The notes beneath the pieces are model-generated. The model did no database searches and was not told where the DNA came from. It was given only the letters and a program-made list of their open reading frames with translations. The translations under genes and the position numbers were made by a program. From Neurospora crassa OR74A (taxonomy: Eukaryota > Ascomycota > Sordariomycetes > Sordariales > Sordariaceae), in the NCBI RefSeq assembly GCF_000182925.2, contig NC_026504.1, positions 744,001-808,000 on the forward strand: 64,000 bases of DNA, given 5' to 3'. How positions within the stretch are numbered: position 1 is the stretch's first letter; each line of letters starts with the position of its first letter. Positions 54,412 through 64,000 of this stretch are shown piece after piece.

Positions 54412-55104
54412 TGGGCTTTTTACCCTTACGCCCATAAAAATGTGTCAACCAAATTGTAATTGAATATCTGGCCAGGAACGGCAGCTATAATGGATAATGT
54501 TTGGATAGCTAGAGTTGGCATATACATTTCGAGACAACGGAGGCACTCACTGTATGAATGCCTCCAGTGTTGACAAGTGTAGTATCGCCTATCACATATC
54601 TCAGTCAAATATACAATACTCATAACATACGGATTCTGGTTTGATCTCTCGCATCCATGTCCGCTGCGAATTCCTCGGACGTGTCCTTAGACTACTACTA
54701 CTACTACTGCGCAACCAGCAACGCGGATAACCGGTAGCCACCGATGAAGCTATTCACAGATATCACTACGCAGAATTACACACATCCCCATCACTTTCCC
54801 GAGCGTTGTCAGGAGCCAGGCAAGTCGACTAGGTATGCCGATGCAAAGCTTCATGCAGCCTCATACACCGCATCTTGCCAAAGTTGCTGCCTACCTATCT
54901 ACCATAGAGCTGGCAGAATCCTAGGTATGACGGCAGGCATGCCAAGGGACGATGCTGACGGCCAAGTCCAGCACCACGTGCTATAAACCGTCCAAGGCAC
55001 AATTGCATTTGGCATGCTTGGCTTACGTGGGTTGTTTGTGATGGTTCGTTGTTGTATTAGCAATCAGTTGACTAAACTAGACATTCGAGAGTGTTGCTTA
55101 CGAG

Positions 55105-55257
<153 letters not shown>

Positions 55258-55722
55258 GGTGCATCCTTGATCGTGATTTAACACAATTGAGTTCGTTTCG
55301 GGAGTTACAGGAGGCTTGACAGGTATGCATCTTACCTAAGAAAGGTATTTGTTGATTAGGTATGTGGATGTGGGGAGGTCTCGAGGATGTCCATGAAGTA
55401 AGTACCTGTCAGGCGATAGACTGCAGTGTCAATTTGAACCTGTCAGTCTCTATTGTATCATATCCTGGGCTGGCTTGTTGAATCCATTTCGGCTGGTCAA
55501 GGGACTGGCATAGACGTGCAGCTGGATTCAAGTGGTATCTCTATGTGAGAAAATGCTTTCAGGGGTTCCGTCTCACTTATTACCTAAGTGATGTCGAAAG
55601 ACGGGTTTTCGAAATCACCGCTATCCAGCTCACCTCCCTAACCTTCTCGACCTTCTCAACCTTGCGTGCATAGCATCCACATCATGCCTCGTCTGCATTT
55701 GATTCTTTCCCCCCTTTCCTGG

Positions 55723-55820
55723 GGTACATATGTACCTCCTGTCCCCCATTCCCGTGAGATTCCGTACCCGTACCTATGTACCCCGTACAGAGCTGTTGGG
55801 GTTCGCTTGTACATATGTAC
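55723..55820. promoter_or_regulatory. Cluster of GTAC palindromes
   Basis: GGTACATATGTACC (55723-55736) and GTACATATGTAC (55809-55820) are perfect palindromes 86 bases apart. Between them are CGTACCCGTAC and TATGTACCCCGTAC. Such density suggests a binding-site array, about 2.2 kb upstream of the GMC oxidoreductase gene. Function is inferred only. Confidence 0.3.
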
Positions 55821-57880
55821 CCGCAAGACATTCTGGGAAAAGGAGCCTACGGAGTGTTTCCAACCTAACTCTCAACGGTTGCGAACCTATCGAAGCGAAG
55901 GATTCCAAGACTTGTGGGAGACCATCAATGCTAGCTAGGTATCGGTATGCATGCGGATGAATTATCACGAGTCCGCCATTAAAGTCTATCGGCGAGCTCA
56001 AAGTCCCCGTCCCCGTCCCCCGTCCCCGAAATGTTGGCTTGAGACACGACACTCGACTTACACCTCTCGAGAGACATGGACGGAATGATGAACCAGGATG
56101 TCCATGCAGTCTACGATATCAAGACATGCGAGCCCGAGGAGGACGTAAACTTCAATCTACCTAAGACAGCCAATCGGCTTCCTTTGTAGGAAAATGTTCA
56201 GCCTCAAATTTGCGCCCCAACCCGCGCCTGTTGAAGGATATCTGTGTCGCTATACGCTGGGTTTCACCGCCGTCCTGTTTTACGGCCCCACGAGTCGGGT
56301 GATCATACGCATGCGAGATTTGGCGGCGATGGGTCGTAGATGAACAGGTGGGATTTCGTGGGAAAGGGAACTTCGAACGCCACCATGGTCACTTTTAGGT
56401 AGGTGGCGCGACAGACATCCTGGCTCTCAGGCACTGCTGACCACGGCAATGAAGTCTGAAGCTGTAAAATGGAAGTTTTTCCAGCTCATCTCCATCTCCT
56501 TTTACTTTTATACAACCCAACCGGCTTGCAAGTTCTCATTCTTCTCGATTTTGAACGGAAGGACCAGAGTCCGCTGCTCCCCGGCCCCTTCCGCGTCAAT
56601 CCAGGTTCCCTTCCGATCACCACCACCATCACTCAATGCAAGTGGTCGTCAATGCCAGGCCATGCAAGCCACACCAATGAGCCATTTAGGTAGACAAGAA
56701 CCGGAACAGTTCGCGCTCGACAGGAGACTGTGAGCTGTGAGCTGTGATTGGTGACCGCTTTCAAAAGCTGCAGAACACGATCTGCGGTGTCCGATGCGTA
56801 CCTAAGGTAGGTGGTACCTAGGTACATAACAGCCTCAACTCGACACAACCATATATACTACCCACCATGCTATAACGCCCTCTCCGAATCTTCAACTCAC
56901 CGGTGCCGTGATGTGCCGTAGAAACTCGCGAAACAGGTGACAAGATATCCCCTTTTGAGCGCCGGACAGAGGGCAGGCAGATCTGTGCAGGCAGCTAGCA
57001 GAATAAGGGCGGGCTGTATGTACTCAAACAGACCCGGGGGGGTTGAGGTCCAACTGACCGGGACATCAAGCGTACCTTTAGTCTATAAGCATAGGTATTG
57101 TAAGAAGACTCGAATTGATAATGCTTCGGGGTGGCATCATGTACCCCTTTTTCCCCCCTTATTCTACCCCCTCTTGCGGACATTGATGCAGATATCCGGA
57201 CATACATATGTCCCCCATGGCATGTGCGTGCTTAGATTCAGAGGCGCGCGGCATAGTTCTGGTAGATCTTTGTCATCTGCCTGGCGCTTAAACAGGGATA
57301 CGGCATTGCATCGTCACTGCCCCAAGTGGGAGTATCGGAACGAGAAGGGCAATGTCTTCGTTGTGGCCTGGGCCGTGACTGAACACGCGAACTGTTGAAG
57401 GAGTCAATTCCTTAGTATGTCTTGACAGCATCCAAAAGGACGGAGCTTCAAGAGTTCAAACTTTCACCAAGTGCCTCTAGATGTTGTTTTGTGGAAGTAG
57501 GTTGGTCGTGAATGATGTTACTCGAGATCTCCCCGAGAGTGTGCCAGAAAGACGATTACTGCGCCCCTATGCTCTCACCTCCCGCATCTGGTTCGGGAAA
57601 CCGGGGAACCAAACTTGGCGATCATGTTTCCCCGCCTAGACATGGCTCCTGCCTGCTTGGAAACAACTCTTGGTGCATTACCGTCGAATCCAGGCTCCAT
57701 CCAAAAAGCGAGATGAAGGACCTGCCACAGCCTGCAACTGCACGACTGTCGGATACGGGGAGCATGGCTACACCGATGTTGTATCCTGTGCCAACTCCAT
57801 AACAGCCAGTCATCGCTGCGTGGTTGTGGTGTGGCTGACCATTGATTTCCAATCTCCTCCTCTGGCATAAGTCACCATAG

Positions 57881-57890
57881 TATAAGTATA
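57881..57890 (+). promoter_or_regulatory. TATA-like element of the GMC oxidoreductase gene
   Basis: TATAAGTATA, 98-107 bases upstream of the ATG at 57988. Confidence 0.45.
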
Positions 57891-57987
57891 TGGCCTCCTC
57901 GCGGCTCGAGCTGGCTGAAGTTGCTCTTTCATCACACTCTTTTGTTTCTCCGGGTTTTGCAGAAACCGAGCGAGAAACGACACTACC

Positions 57988-60003
57988 ATGATCTTTCATC
58001 ATCTCCTAGGCCTAGCCTTGGCCGCCACCCCTCTCGCCTTAGCCGTCGAGCTGACCGGCTATGAATACATCGTCGTTGGCTCCGGCGCCGGTGGCGGTCC
58101 TCTCGCCGCTCGCCTAGCCATGGCTGGCCATAAGACCCTTCTGATTGAAGCGGGTAACGACCAGGGCAACAACGTCAACGTTACAGTCCCGGCCTACAGC
58201 ACCCGGGCTACCGAGGACGAGAAGTTGTCCTGGGCCTTTTACGTTCGCCATTACCCCGACGATGAGCAACAGGCCCGTGACTGGAAGACCAGCTACCGGC
58301 TACCGAACGGCACCATCTACACCGGCCTGTCCCCGCCCGAGGGCGCCGAGATGCTCGGCACATTCTACCCCCGCGCCGGCACCCTCGGTGGTTGCACCGC
58401 CCACAATGCCCTCCTTGCCGTCTACCCCTTCCAGTCCGACTTCCAGTACATCGCCGACCTGACCGGTGACGATGGCTGGTTGCCTGACAACATGCGCCAG
58501 CACTTCATCGCCTTGGAGGACAAGAACTACCCTCAGGGTGGTTACTACGGCCACGGCCAGGACGGCTGGCTCTCCATCGAGCTTCCCACCTTAACCACCC
58601 CGGACTCTGAACTTTCGTCTCTAGTCGTCGGCGGCGCTTACGCCCTTGGCAACGCCACTGATTCACCCATCAGTCTCACCTCCCTCGCAACCAATGATCT
58701 CAACGCCGACACCATTGCCCGCGACCATGATCCGAGCTACAACGGAATTCCCATTAGCACTAGGAACGGCACCCGCAACGGCAGTCGTGACTTTGTCGTC
58801 GCCGTGCGCGACGCCCTTAACCCCGACGGCAGCAAAAAATACCCGCTCGACGTGCGCTTGAACTGTTTCGTCACCAAAATCACTTTTGATGATACCGATT
58901 GGGATGAGACAGGGGAACCAGTAGCCACAGGCGTCGAATTCCTCGACGGCGAATATCTCTACCGCGCTTCTCCCCTTTCTTCTTCCTCTTCTTCTTCTTC
59001 CAAGCACGCGAAGCATGGAGGTAAGCACTCCAACGGCACGCCCGGCTCTGCCAAGGCCTCGCGCGAAGTAATCATCTCGGGTGGCACCTACAACTCGCCT
59101 CAGATCCTCAAACTCTCGGGCATCGGTCCGCAGGATGAGTTAACCAAGTTCGGCATTCCCGTCGTTGTCGACTTGCCGGGAGTAGGGGGCAACTTGCAAG
59201 ACCACTACGAGATAAGCGTCAACGTCAAGGTGCCCCAGGACTGGACGGTGCTCGAGAATTGCACGTTCCTGCTGTTCGACAATACGACCGATCCGTGCTT
59301 GGACCGGTGGGAGAACCCTGTCATGGGAAACCGCGGCACTTATGCCTCCAACGGCGTACCAGTTGTCATGCTGTACAAGTCTAGCGCGGCGGAGGGCGAT
59401 GACTGGGATTTGTTTACTTTTGGCGGGCCTCTCAACTTTGCTGGTTATTACCCTGGTTACTCGGTGGACTTGGTTGCCGAGCATAACTGGTGGACGTGGG
59501 CTATCTTGAAGGCGCACCCGCGCAACAGGGCTGGTACTGTGACGCTTCGCTCTAGCGATCCGTTGGACACTCCCGAGATTAACTTCAACTACTTTGAGTA
59601 TGGATCGGGCGACTACGAGGCCGATTTAACGGCGATGCGCGAAGGCATTTGTCTTGCGCGCGACGCACTGAGGAGGTCGGGCGTGTGCACGCAGGAGGTT
59701 AGGCCCGGGGCGGATATACAGAGTGATGAGGACCTTGATCAGTATATTATAGATGACGCGTGGGGTCATCATGCGAGCTCGACCTGCCCGATTGGGCCCG
59801 ATGGGGATCCGATGGCCGTGTTGGATAGTAAGTTTAGAGTCAGGGGGGTCAAGGGACTGAGGGTCGTGGATGCGAGCGTGTATCCGAGGATTCCGGGCAC
59901 GTTTACGCAGATTAGTACGTACATGGTGGCGGAGAAGGCGGCGTGTAATATTTTGGAGGGATTGGAAAATGAAGAAGTGGATGATGGTTACTGGAGAGTT
60001 TAG
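57988..60003 (+). CDS. Secreted GMC oxidoreductase (FAD-dependent)
   Basis: A single exon of 671 residues. A signal peptide (MIFHHLLGLALAATPLALA) is followed directly by the FAD ADP-binding motif YIVVGSGAGGGPLAARLA (GSGAGG at 31-36, with Glu54 ending the second strand in LLIEAG). Family features are the segment AGTLGGCTAHNALLAVYPFQ, where GMC proteins have their first signature, the second signature ISGGTYNSPQILKLSGIGP, and the C-terminal active site WGHHASSTCPIG with His595, then VDASVYPRIPGTFTQ. Ser-rich and basic residues (SSSSSSSSKHAKHGGKH) interrupt the middle, a likely surface loop. Secreted fungal GMC enzymes oxidise alcohols, sugars or aryl alcohols and can produce hydrogen peroxide; the substrate here is not evident. 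No haem domain is present, so it is not a complete cellobiose dehydrogenase. It converges with the minus-strand receptor gene 330 bases downstream. Confidence 0.95.
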   Translation: MIFHHLLGLALAATPLALAVELTGYEYIVVGSGAGGGPLAARLAMAGHKTLLIEAGNDQGNNVNVTVPAYSTRATEDEKLSWAFYVRHYPDDEQQARDWKTSYRLPNGTIYTGLSPPEGAEMLGTFYPRAGTLGGCTAHNALLAVYPFQSDFQYIADLTGDDGWLPDNMRQHFIALEDKNYPQGGYYGHGQDGWLSIELPTLTTPDSELSSLVVGGAYALGNATDSPISLTSLATNDLNADTIARDHDPSYNGIPISTRNGTRNGSRDFVVAVRDALNPDGSKKYPLDVRLNCFVTKITFDDTDWDETGEPVATGVEFLDGEYLYRASPLSSSSSSSSKHAKHGGKHSNGTPGSAKASREVIISGGTYNSPQILKLSGIGPQDELTKFGIPVVVDLPGVGGNLQDHYEISVNVKVPQDWTVLENCTFLLFDNTTDPCLDRWENPVMGNRGTYASNGVPVVMLYKSSAAEGDDWDLFTFGGPLNFAGYYPGYSVDLVAEHNWWTWAILKAHPRNRAGTVTLRSSDPLDTPEINFNYFEYGSGDYEADLTAMREGICLARDALRRSGVCTQEVRPGADIQSDEDLDQYIIDDAWGHHASSTCPIGPDGDPMAVLDSKFRVRGVKGLRVVDASVYPRIPGTFTQISTYMVAEKAACNILEGLENEEVDDGYWRV

Positions 60004-60333
60004 CATGTGTTTCATCAAGATCTGAGAACAGGGTCAGGACAAGCACATGGCAGACAACGGGACTATCCCAAATAAAGTCCAAATAGGATCGTACTGTTCC
60101 GTGTCTATTAATTACCCCTCCAGAAGTCGGCACGGTCTAAGCCATCGTGATTCGTTCAAGTTCTCCTGAAGGCCGTTGGAAAGACTCTGGAAGATGAGAA
60201 CGAAACAGAGAGACCAATGCGGGGGATTGCGACTCGTCATGGACGGAGACTAATTGTGACCGCGCTGAATCAAAGGGCAGTCGCTCGCTTGCTACGCTGA
60301 TGAAAGCAACAGGGAGCGAAAGCGATCAACTGA

Positions 60334-61675
60334 CTACGGCTTCAAGGGCCATGAAGATGTAGAATCCGTCTGACCACAATCTCTTTCGAAAGACGGATCT
60401 TTGTCGACGGATCTCGTAACAATAACGTGTCTGGAGTACTGCTCATCAGAATCCGGGTTAGCCTCATTCCTCGTTCAGTCTTCTTCGTTTTCCCCTAGAA
60501 CCTAGACTTACATGCGCCCCATCAAAGGGCACCGCCGTCTCCGTCTCAAGTAGCACAGCATTGCTACCTCTAGACTTCGACGGTCCTCTCCTCGAGAACA
60601 TGGAGTTTGTGCGTTCCCTAAGCAACCCCGGAGGTCCAATCGGGCCAAACTCAATACCGTTTGCGGACGCGGACGTAGCGCTGGCGAATCCGAGCTTGCG
60701 GCCAATTTTGATGATTAGCGGGCGCAGCGTAGCGAGACTACCTGCCGTGATGGCCAGACCTTGTTCCACGCTGGACCAGATAGCTACGTTGGCCGTTAGG
60801 AAAAGAAAGTTGGAGTTTTGGTAGTCGGTTAGTTCGTCGAGGTATGTCATGCGGGCTATAACTGCGCAACTTGCGCTATAGTGCCCTAGAAGTTAGTCGC
60901 TGCTGACTTGGGTCAGAGGGTAGGATGAATGAAATACGTACAGACATCCCATGCCCATCAGTATCATCAGAGCAATCCTCGTCTTGAGCTTCATCTGGAG
61001 ATGGTAAATGATCCAAGCTGGGAGCAGCGCGTAGACGAGATCGGTGATGATGTTGAAGACGCTGCACGTGTATCCCACGGCGAGAATGACCCAGGACCTC
61101 ACGCATTTTCCACCAGGTGGTGATTGATCCCAGAAGTAATAGATCGGTTTGCACTGGAAGATTGTGAAAACGATAAAGGCTATGCTGTTAGAGACTGTAA
61201 TTATTACGGCGCCATGAATGATGCGTCTGTGTATTTTGTTGATGGTCGTAAGGCGTAGCAGAAACCAACTGACGGATAGCTTGGCGAACAGGATGGTGAC
61301 GGTGTAGGCATGGTAGCACGCCCACCAGAACTGAGAACGCCATCAGGTTAGCTAGGTAGGAACTCGGTCGGCCTTGGCCCTTGGGTGAAATGAGAGTCAG
61401 GGGGGATGTGCGGCACATACCTTTTTGGCTTCTACAGTTGAGTCATTGTCACGATGACCAGTTCCGTGGTGAATGCCGGTGATAGCAAAGGCAACGTATA
61501 CCGTGAAGCAGACCATGGACATGGACATTAGGATATCGTCAACCCCAAAGCAGTCCCTCCTGACCCAGAGACGCGTGTAGCCACGAAGGGCGACGGCGGT
61601 GAACGCGAGAGCCCACGAGCCGAAGTTGACACCCAAAAGGTCTCTGGCGCTGTATCCCTTGTCTTGTAGGTCCAT
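60334..61675 (-). CDS. Pth11-like fungal rhodopsin-domain receptor (second copy)
   Basis: Four exons, 61675-61421, 61330-60942, 60875-60512 and 60438-60334, encode 370 residues. Donors are GTATGT, GTACGT and GTAAGT; branches are GCTAAC, GACTAAC and GCTAAC; acceptors are CTCAG, TATAG and GCAG. The last intron is optional: unspliced, the frame would end 16 codons later (VSLGSRGKRRRLNEE). Splicing adds YSRHVIVTRSVDKDPSFERD and fits the signals better. About seven helices are visible, including FGSWALAFTAVALRGYTRLW, ILMSMSMVCFTVYVAFAITG, YHAYTVTILFAKLSVSWFLL, AVIITVSNSIAFIVFTIFQC, WVILAVGYTCSVFNIITDLV and TANVAIWSSVEQGLAITAGS. The FWWACYHAY, CxxKPI and VEQGLAI elements are typical of the fungal rhodopsin-domain family. 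Likely a plasma-membrane sensor with a basic cytosolic tail; the ligand is unknown. It is not closely similar to the receptor at 37.5 kb. Confidence 0.9.
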
Positions 61676-62931
61676 TGTGAGTGGGCGAGATGGCGGAGGT
61701 AAAGTTCAACCTGGTTCAGGAAGAGAACCGGGTGAGGATCGGGGGGAAGAGAGGGGTGTTGTTGACATTGCGGGAAGCTGTATCGTCCCAACTACCATGT
61801 GGTGGTGGAAGCACTGACAATGTTGCTTGCTTCGCAAGGGCGAAGAAAATCGGCATCTCGTCCGGTCTTTGGGTACAAACATGGTATCAAACTTTCAAAG
61901 TCAAGATAATCTGCCCAAACGGATTGTAAGCGCAACTTGGACGTAATCACTGATTAGGACGATCGACATACATTGTCAAGTTGAGCCATCGTGTTTCCGT
62001 TGGGATAAGATGGAAGGCTGAGAGCCCATGAAGCGTGGACTCTGTATCAGCAGCCGGGGGGTCTGCGCCAGCGGCTTGTGATGGCCGTACACATCCCACG
62101 TTTTGGCATCTTTCCGACGGGTGACCATAATCTGATATTCCTATCGAAGGTCATTGGTTTCGGCGGTTGTGTCTTGAAAAACGGAACTGACTGTGGACGG
62201 GGAGCGTTTGATGTTAGGTGCCTGGGAGGAGTTGCTGGCCGGCGAGTAAAACGAATCAGTTATACCGCTAACAGCTCGGGCGGCTGTCGCCCTGCAGCGC
62301 AGTTAGCAGTCCATCAACCGTAAAGCCTATGGTTGGTGACTTTGTGTCTGCGAGTCACTCCCTATGATGTTTGGCATTGTGATAGAAGAACGATAAGGAG
62401 TAGTTCATGAATATAGCTAGCAGTTAGAAGTGTCTCCAATTTCTCTTTACAAGACACTGGTAGAGCATCAACTGTTTGTATGTGATGATGATTAGAAACA
62501 AAGAGGTACCTCTTGATAGGCTCTTTCTGCTAATGCTGTGTATATCCCCGCCCACGCATCAAGCCAGTGATGAGGTCATGATGGTCTGTGCATCCTACCG
62601 CTTTTGGCATTCAGCTGTACATAGTAGTAGACTAACCAGGCAAGTATCGACGACAACTGAACCACGGGACGCGTTACGATAAATGATCCAGCTTGCCGTC
62701 TTTTCCTTTTTTTTCATGTCCTTCCCAGGCTATGATAGCATTCAACTGCGACCGACAATCTTCCATTCCCAAACTCCAGATTTTGTTTCTCGATTGCGCG
62801 CGCACATACAACCCACCAGAACTGCAGCATTCGCGTCAGCTTGACACTAACAATAAGTACCCCACTCAAAGTGACAGTCGATAAACACCAACATCATTCA
62901 TCACCAGATTCGCGACCCATATCACTCAGCC
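61676..62931. other. Divergent intergenic region
   Basis: No gene is supported. It holds the promoters of the minus-strand receptor and the plus-strand MDR enzyme. Short ORFs near 62.1-62.7 kb have no features. Confidence 0.55.
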
Positions 62932-63975
62932 ATGGCGTCCGAAATCCCCCCGACGATGCGCGCCTGGCAGTATTCACAGACCACGGGTGGCCTGGAACAA
63001 AACTTGGTGCTCAAGGACGATGTTCCCGTGCCCACCCTCTCGCCGCGTGTGGGAGACAAGGAGCTGCTCATTGAGGTTCTCAGCGCGAGCATCAACCCTT
63101 CGGACTACAAGATCGCCGAACTGCCCCTGAATCTGGGCCGTGCTGTCGTTCGCACGCCTGCCACTCCCGCCTGGGACTTTTGCGGCCGCGTCGTCAAGAC
63201 CACCAACATCGTCGACAACTTTCGTGTCGGCGAGATTGTCTTTGGCCGACAAGCCCCTACTCAGCACGGCGCTTGCGGCCAGTACATTGTGGCAAGCGCA
63301 AATGCTTGTGCCTCCCTGCCCTCGGGTGTTGATGTTGACGAGGCTGCCTCTCTGCCCTGTGCTGGATTGACCGCCTATCAGACCATTGCCCCCAACGTCA
63401 AGCCTGGCGACAAGGTCTTCCTCAATGGCGGTTCCGGTGGTGTCGGCTCCTTTGGCATCCAAATCGCAAAGGCCCTCGGCTGCCATGTCACCGTCTCGTG
63501 CTCTGCCGCCAAGGCCGAGCAATGCAAGGCTCTGGGTGCCGACGACATCATTGACTATACAGCTGTCGATGTCTGCCAGGCCTTAAAAGAGCGCGGTCAG
63601 GTCTTCAAGCTCTCTGTCGACAATGTCGGTCTTCCGGCGGAACTGTACAAGGCCGGCGATGACTATCTCCTGCCCGATGGAAAGTTCGTGCAGGTCGGTG
63701 GGCCTGTGTCCTTGGCTGCCCTATCTTCAACCATGTCCAGGCTATTAAGACCCTCGTTTCTCGGTGGCGGAAAACGCAAGTTTCAGTTGTACACTCTGAT
63801 GGGCGATCAACACCAAGACTTGGCTATACTCGGCCAGATGGTCGCAGAGGGCAAAATCAAGCCTGTAGTCGAGCATGCCTATGATTTTGAGGATGTCCCG
63901 ACAGCCTTCAGGGACCTCAGGAAGGGCAAGACTCATGGCAAGCTGGTCATTCACGTTTCGGAAAAGGGTGCATAA
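62932..63975 (+). CDS. Quinone-oxidoreductase-like MDR enzyme (no zinc ligands)
   Basis: A single exon of 347 residues in the medium-chain dehydrogenase/reductase superfamily. The N-terminal GroES-like domain reads LLIEVLSASINPSDYKIAEL and ends at AWDFCGRVVK. The nucleotide-binding domain has the motif GDKVFLNGGSGGVGSFGIQI (GGSGGVG at 166-172), with ALGADDIIDY and the C-terminal KIKPVVEHAYDFEDVPTAFR, KGKTHGKLVI. The Cys/His ligands of zinc alcohol dehydrogenases are missing, so this is a zinc-independent, probably NADPH-dependent quinone or enoyl reductase of the QOR/RTN4IP1-like type, likely cytosolic. The exact substrate is unknown; trans-enoyl reductases of secondary metabolism are in the same fold family. 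The ATG has a strong context (CAGCCATGG). The gene is complete just before the window ends. Confidence 0.94.
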   Translation: MASEIPPTMRAWQYSQTTGGLEQNLVLKDDVPVPTLSPRVGDKELLIEVLSASINPSDYKIAELPLNLGRAVVRTPATPAWDFCGRVVKTTNIVDNFRVGEIVFGRQAPTQHGACGQYIVASANACASLPSGVDVDEAASLPCAGLTAYQTIAPNVKPGDKVFLNGGSGGVGSFGIQIAKALGCHVTVSCSAAKAEQCKALGADDIIDYTAVDVCQALKERGQVFKLSVDNVGLPAELYKAGDDYLLPDGKFVQVGGPVSLAALSSTMSRLLRPSFLGGGKRKFQLYTLMGDQHQDLAILGQMVAEGKIKPVVEHAYDFEDVPTAFRDLRKGKTHGKLVIHVSEKGA

Positions 63976-64000
63976 GGAACAGGTGGTCCCTTTGCTGCCG

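Overview
This window is nuclear DNA of a filamentous ascomycete, most likely a Sordariomycete of the Neurospora/Sordaria type. Introns are short (59-74 bp) with GTRNGY donors, CTRAC branch sites and YAG acceptors. Intergenic gaps are long, homopolymer and trinucleotide runs are common, and the gene families are typical of this group: Pth11-like rhodopsin receptors, a UstYa-like protein, a Whi5-like G1/S repressor and a fungal dynamin-like GTPase. No rRNA, convincing tRNA or CRISPR is present. Exon structures were built by eye from splice signals and reading-frame continuity.

Layout. 0-8.1 kb: a decayed ORF series (1.5-2.7 kb), an aldo-keto reductase (3.4-4.4 kb, minus) and a HAD-IIA/CECR5-like hydrolase (6.5-8.1 kb, plus). 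8.1-18.9 kb: an 11 kb stretch without a gene I can support, rich in CTACCT/AGGTAG motifs, carrying a 456 bp MITE (17399-17854) with 51 bp terminal inverted repeats and a perfect 8 bp target duplication. 19-20.2 kb: an acidic protein gene split by one in-frame TAG. 23.5-25.6 kb: the Whi5-like gene. 26.7-27.7 kb: a dense repeat locus with poly-T, short tandem repeats, a tRNA-like promoter module, a hairpin and a 28 bp minisatellite.

28-45 kb is the gene-rich core: a glycine-zipper protein (minus), a UstYa-like (DUF3328) membrane protein with a GC-AG intron (minus), a 63-residue secreted prepropeptide with RR and KKR sites that I assembled from two short exons (minus), a secreted type-B carboxylesterase (minus), a Pth11-like receptor (plus), a secreted Thr-rich cell-surface protein (plus), a Rossmann-fold oxidoreductase (minus) and a coiled-coil protein (minus). 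46-64 kb holds a dynamin-like GTPase (minus), a UDP-glucose dehydrogenase with an unusual C-terminal insertion (plus), a (TTG)50 microsatellite, a secreted GMC oxidoreductase (plus), a second Pth11-like receptor (minus) and a quinone-oxidoreductase-like MDR enzyme (plus).

How the genes fit together: most look like independent housekeeping or surface genes. The one neighbourhood that could be a system is 30.0-36 kb, where a UstYa-like protein, a Kex2-type small secreted prepropeptide and a secreted hydrolase lie on the same strand. UstYa proteins are known tailoring oxidases of fungal ribosomal peptides, so this is a candidate small RiPP-like locus. That link is inference. The peptide gene itself is supported only by its signal peptide, dibasic sites and clean intron.
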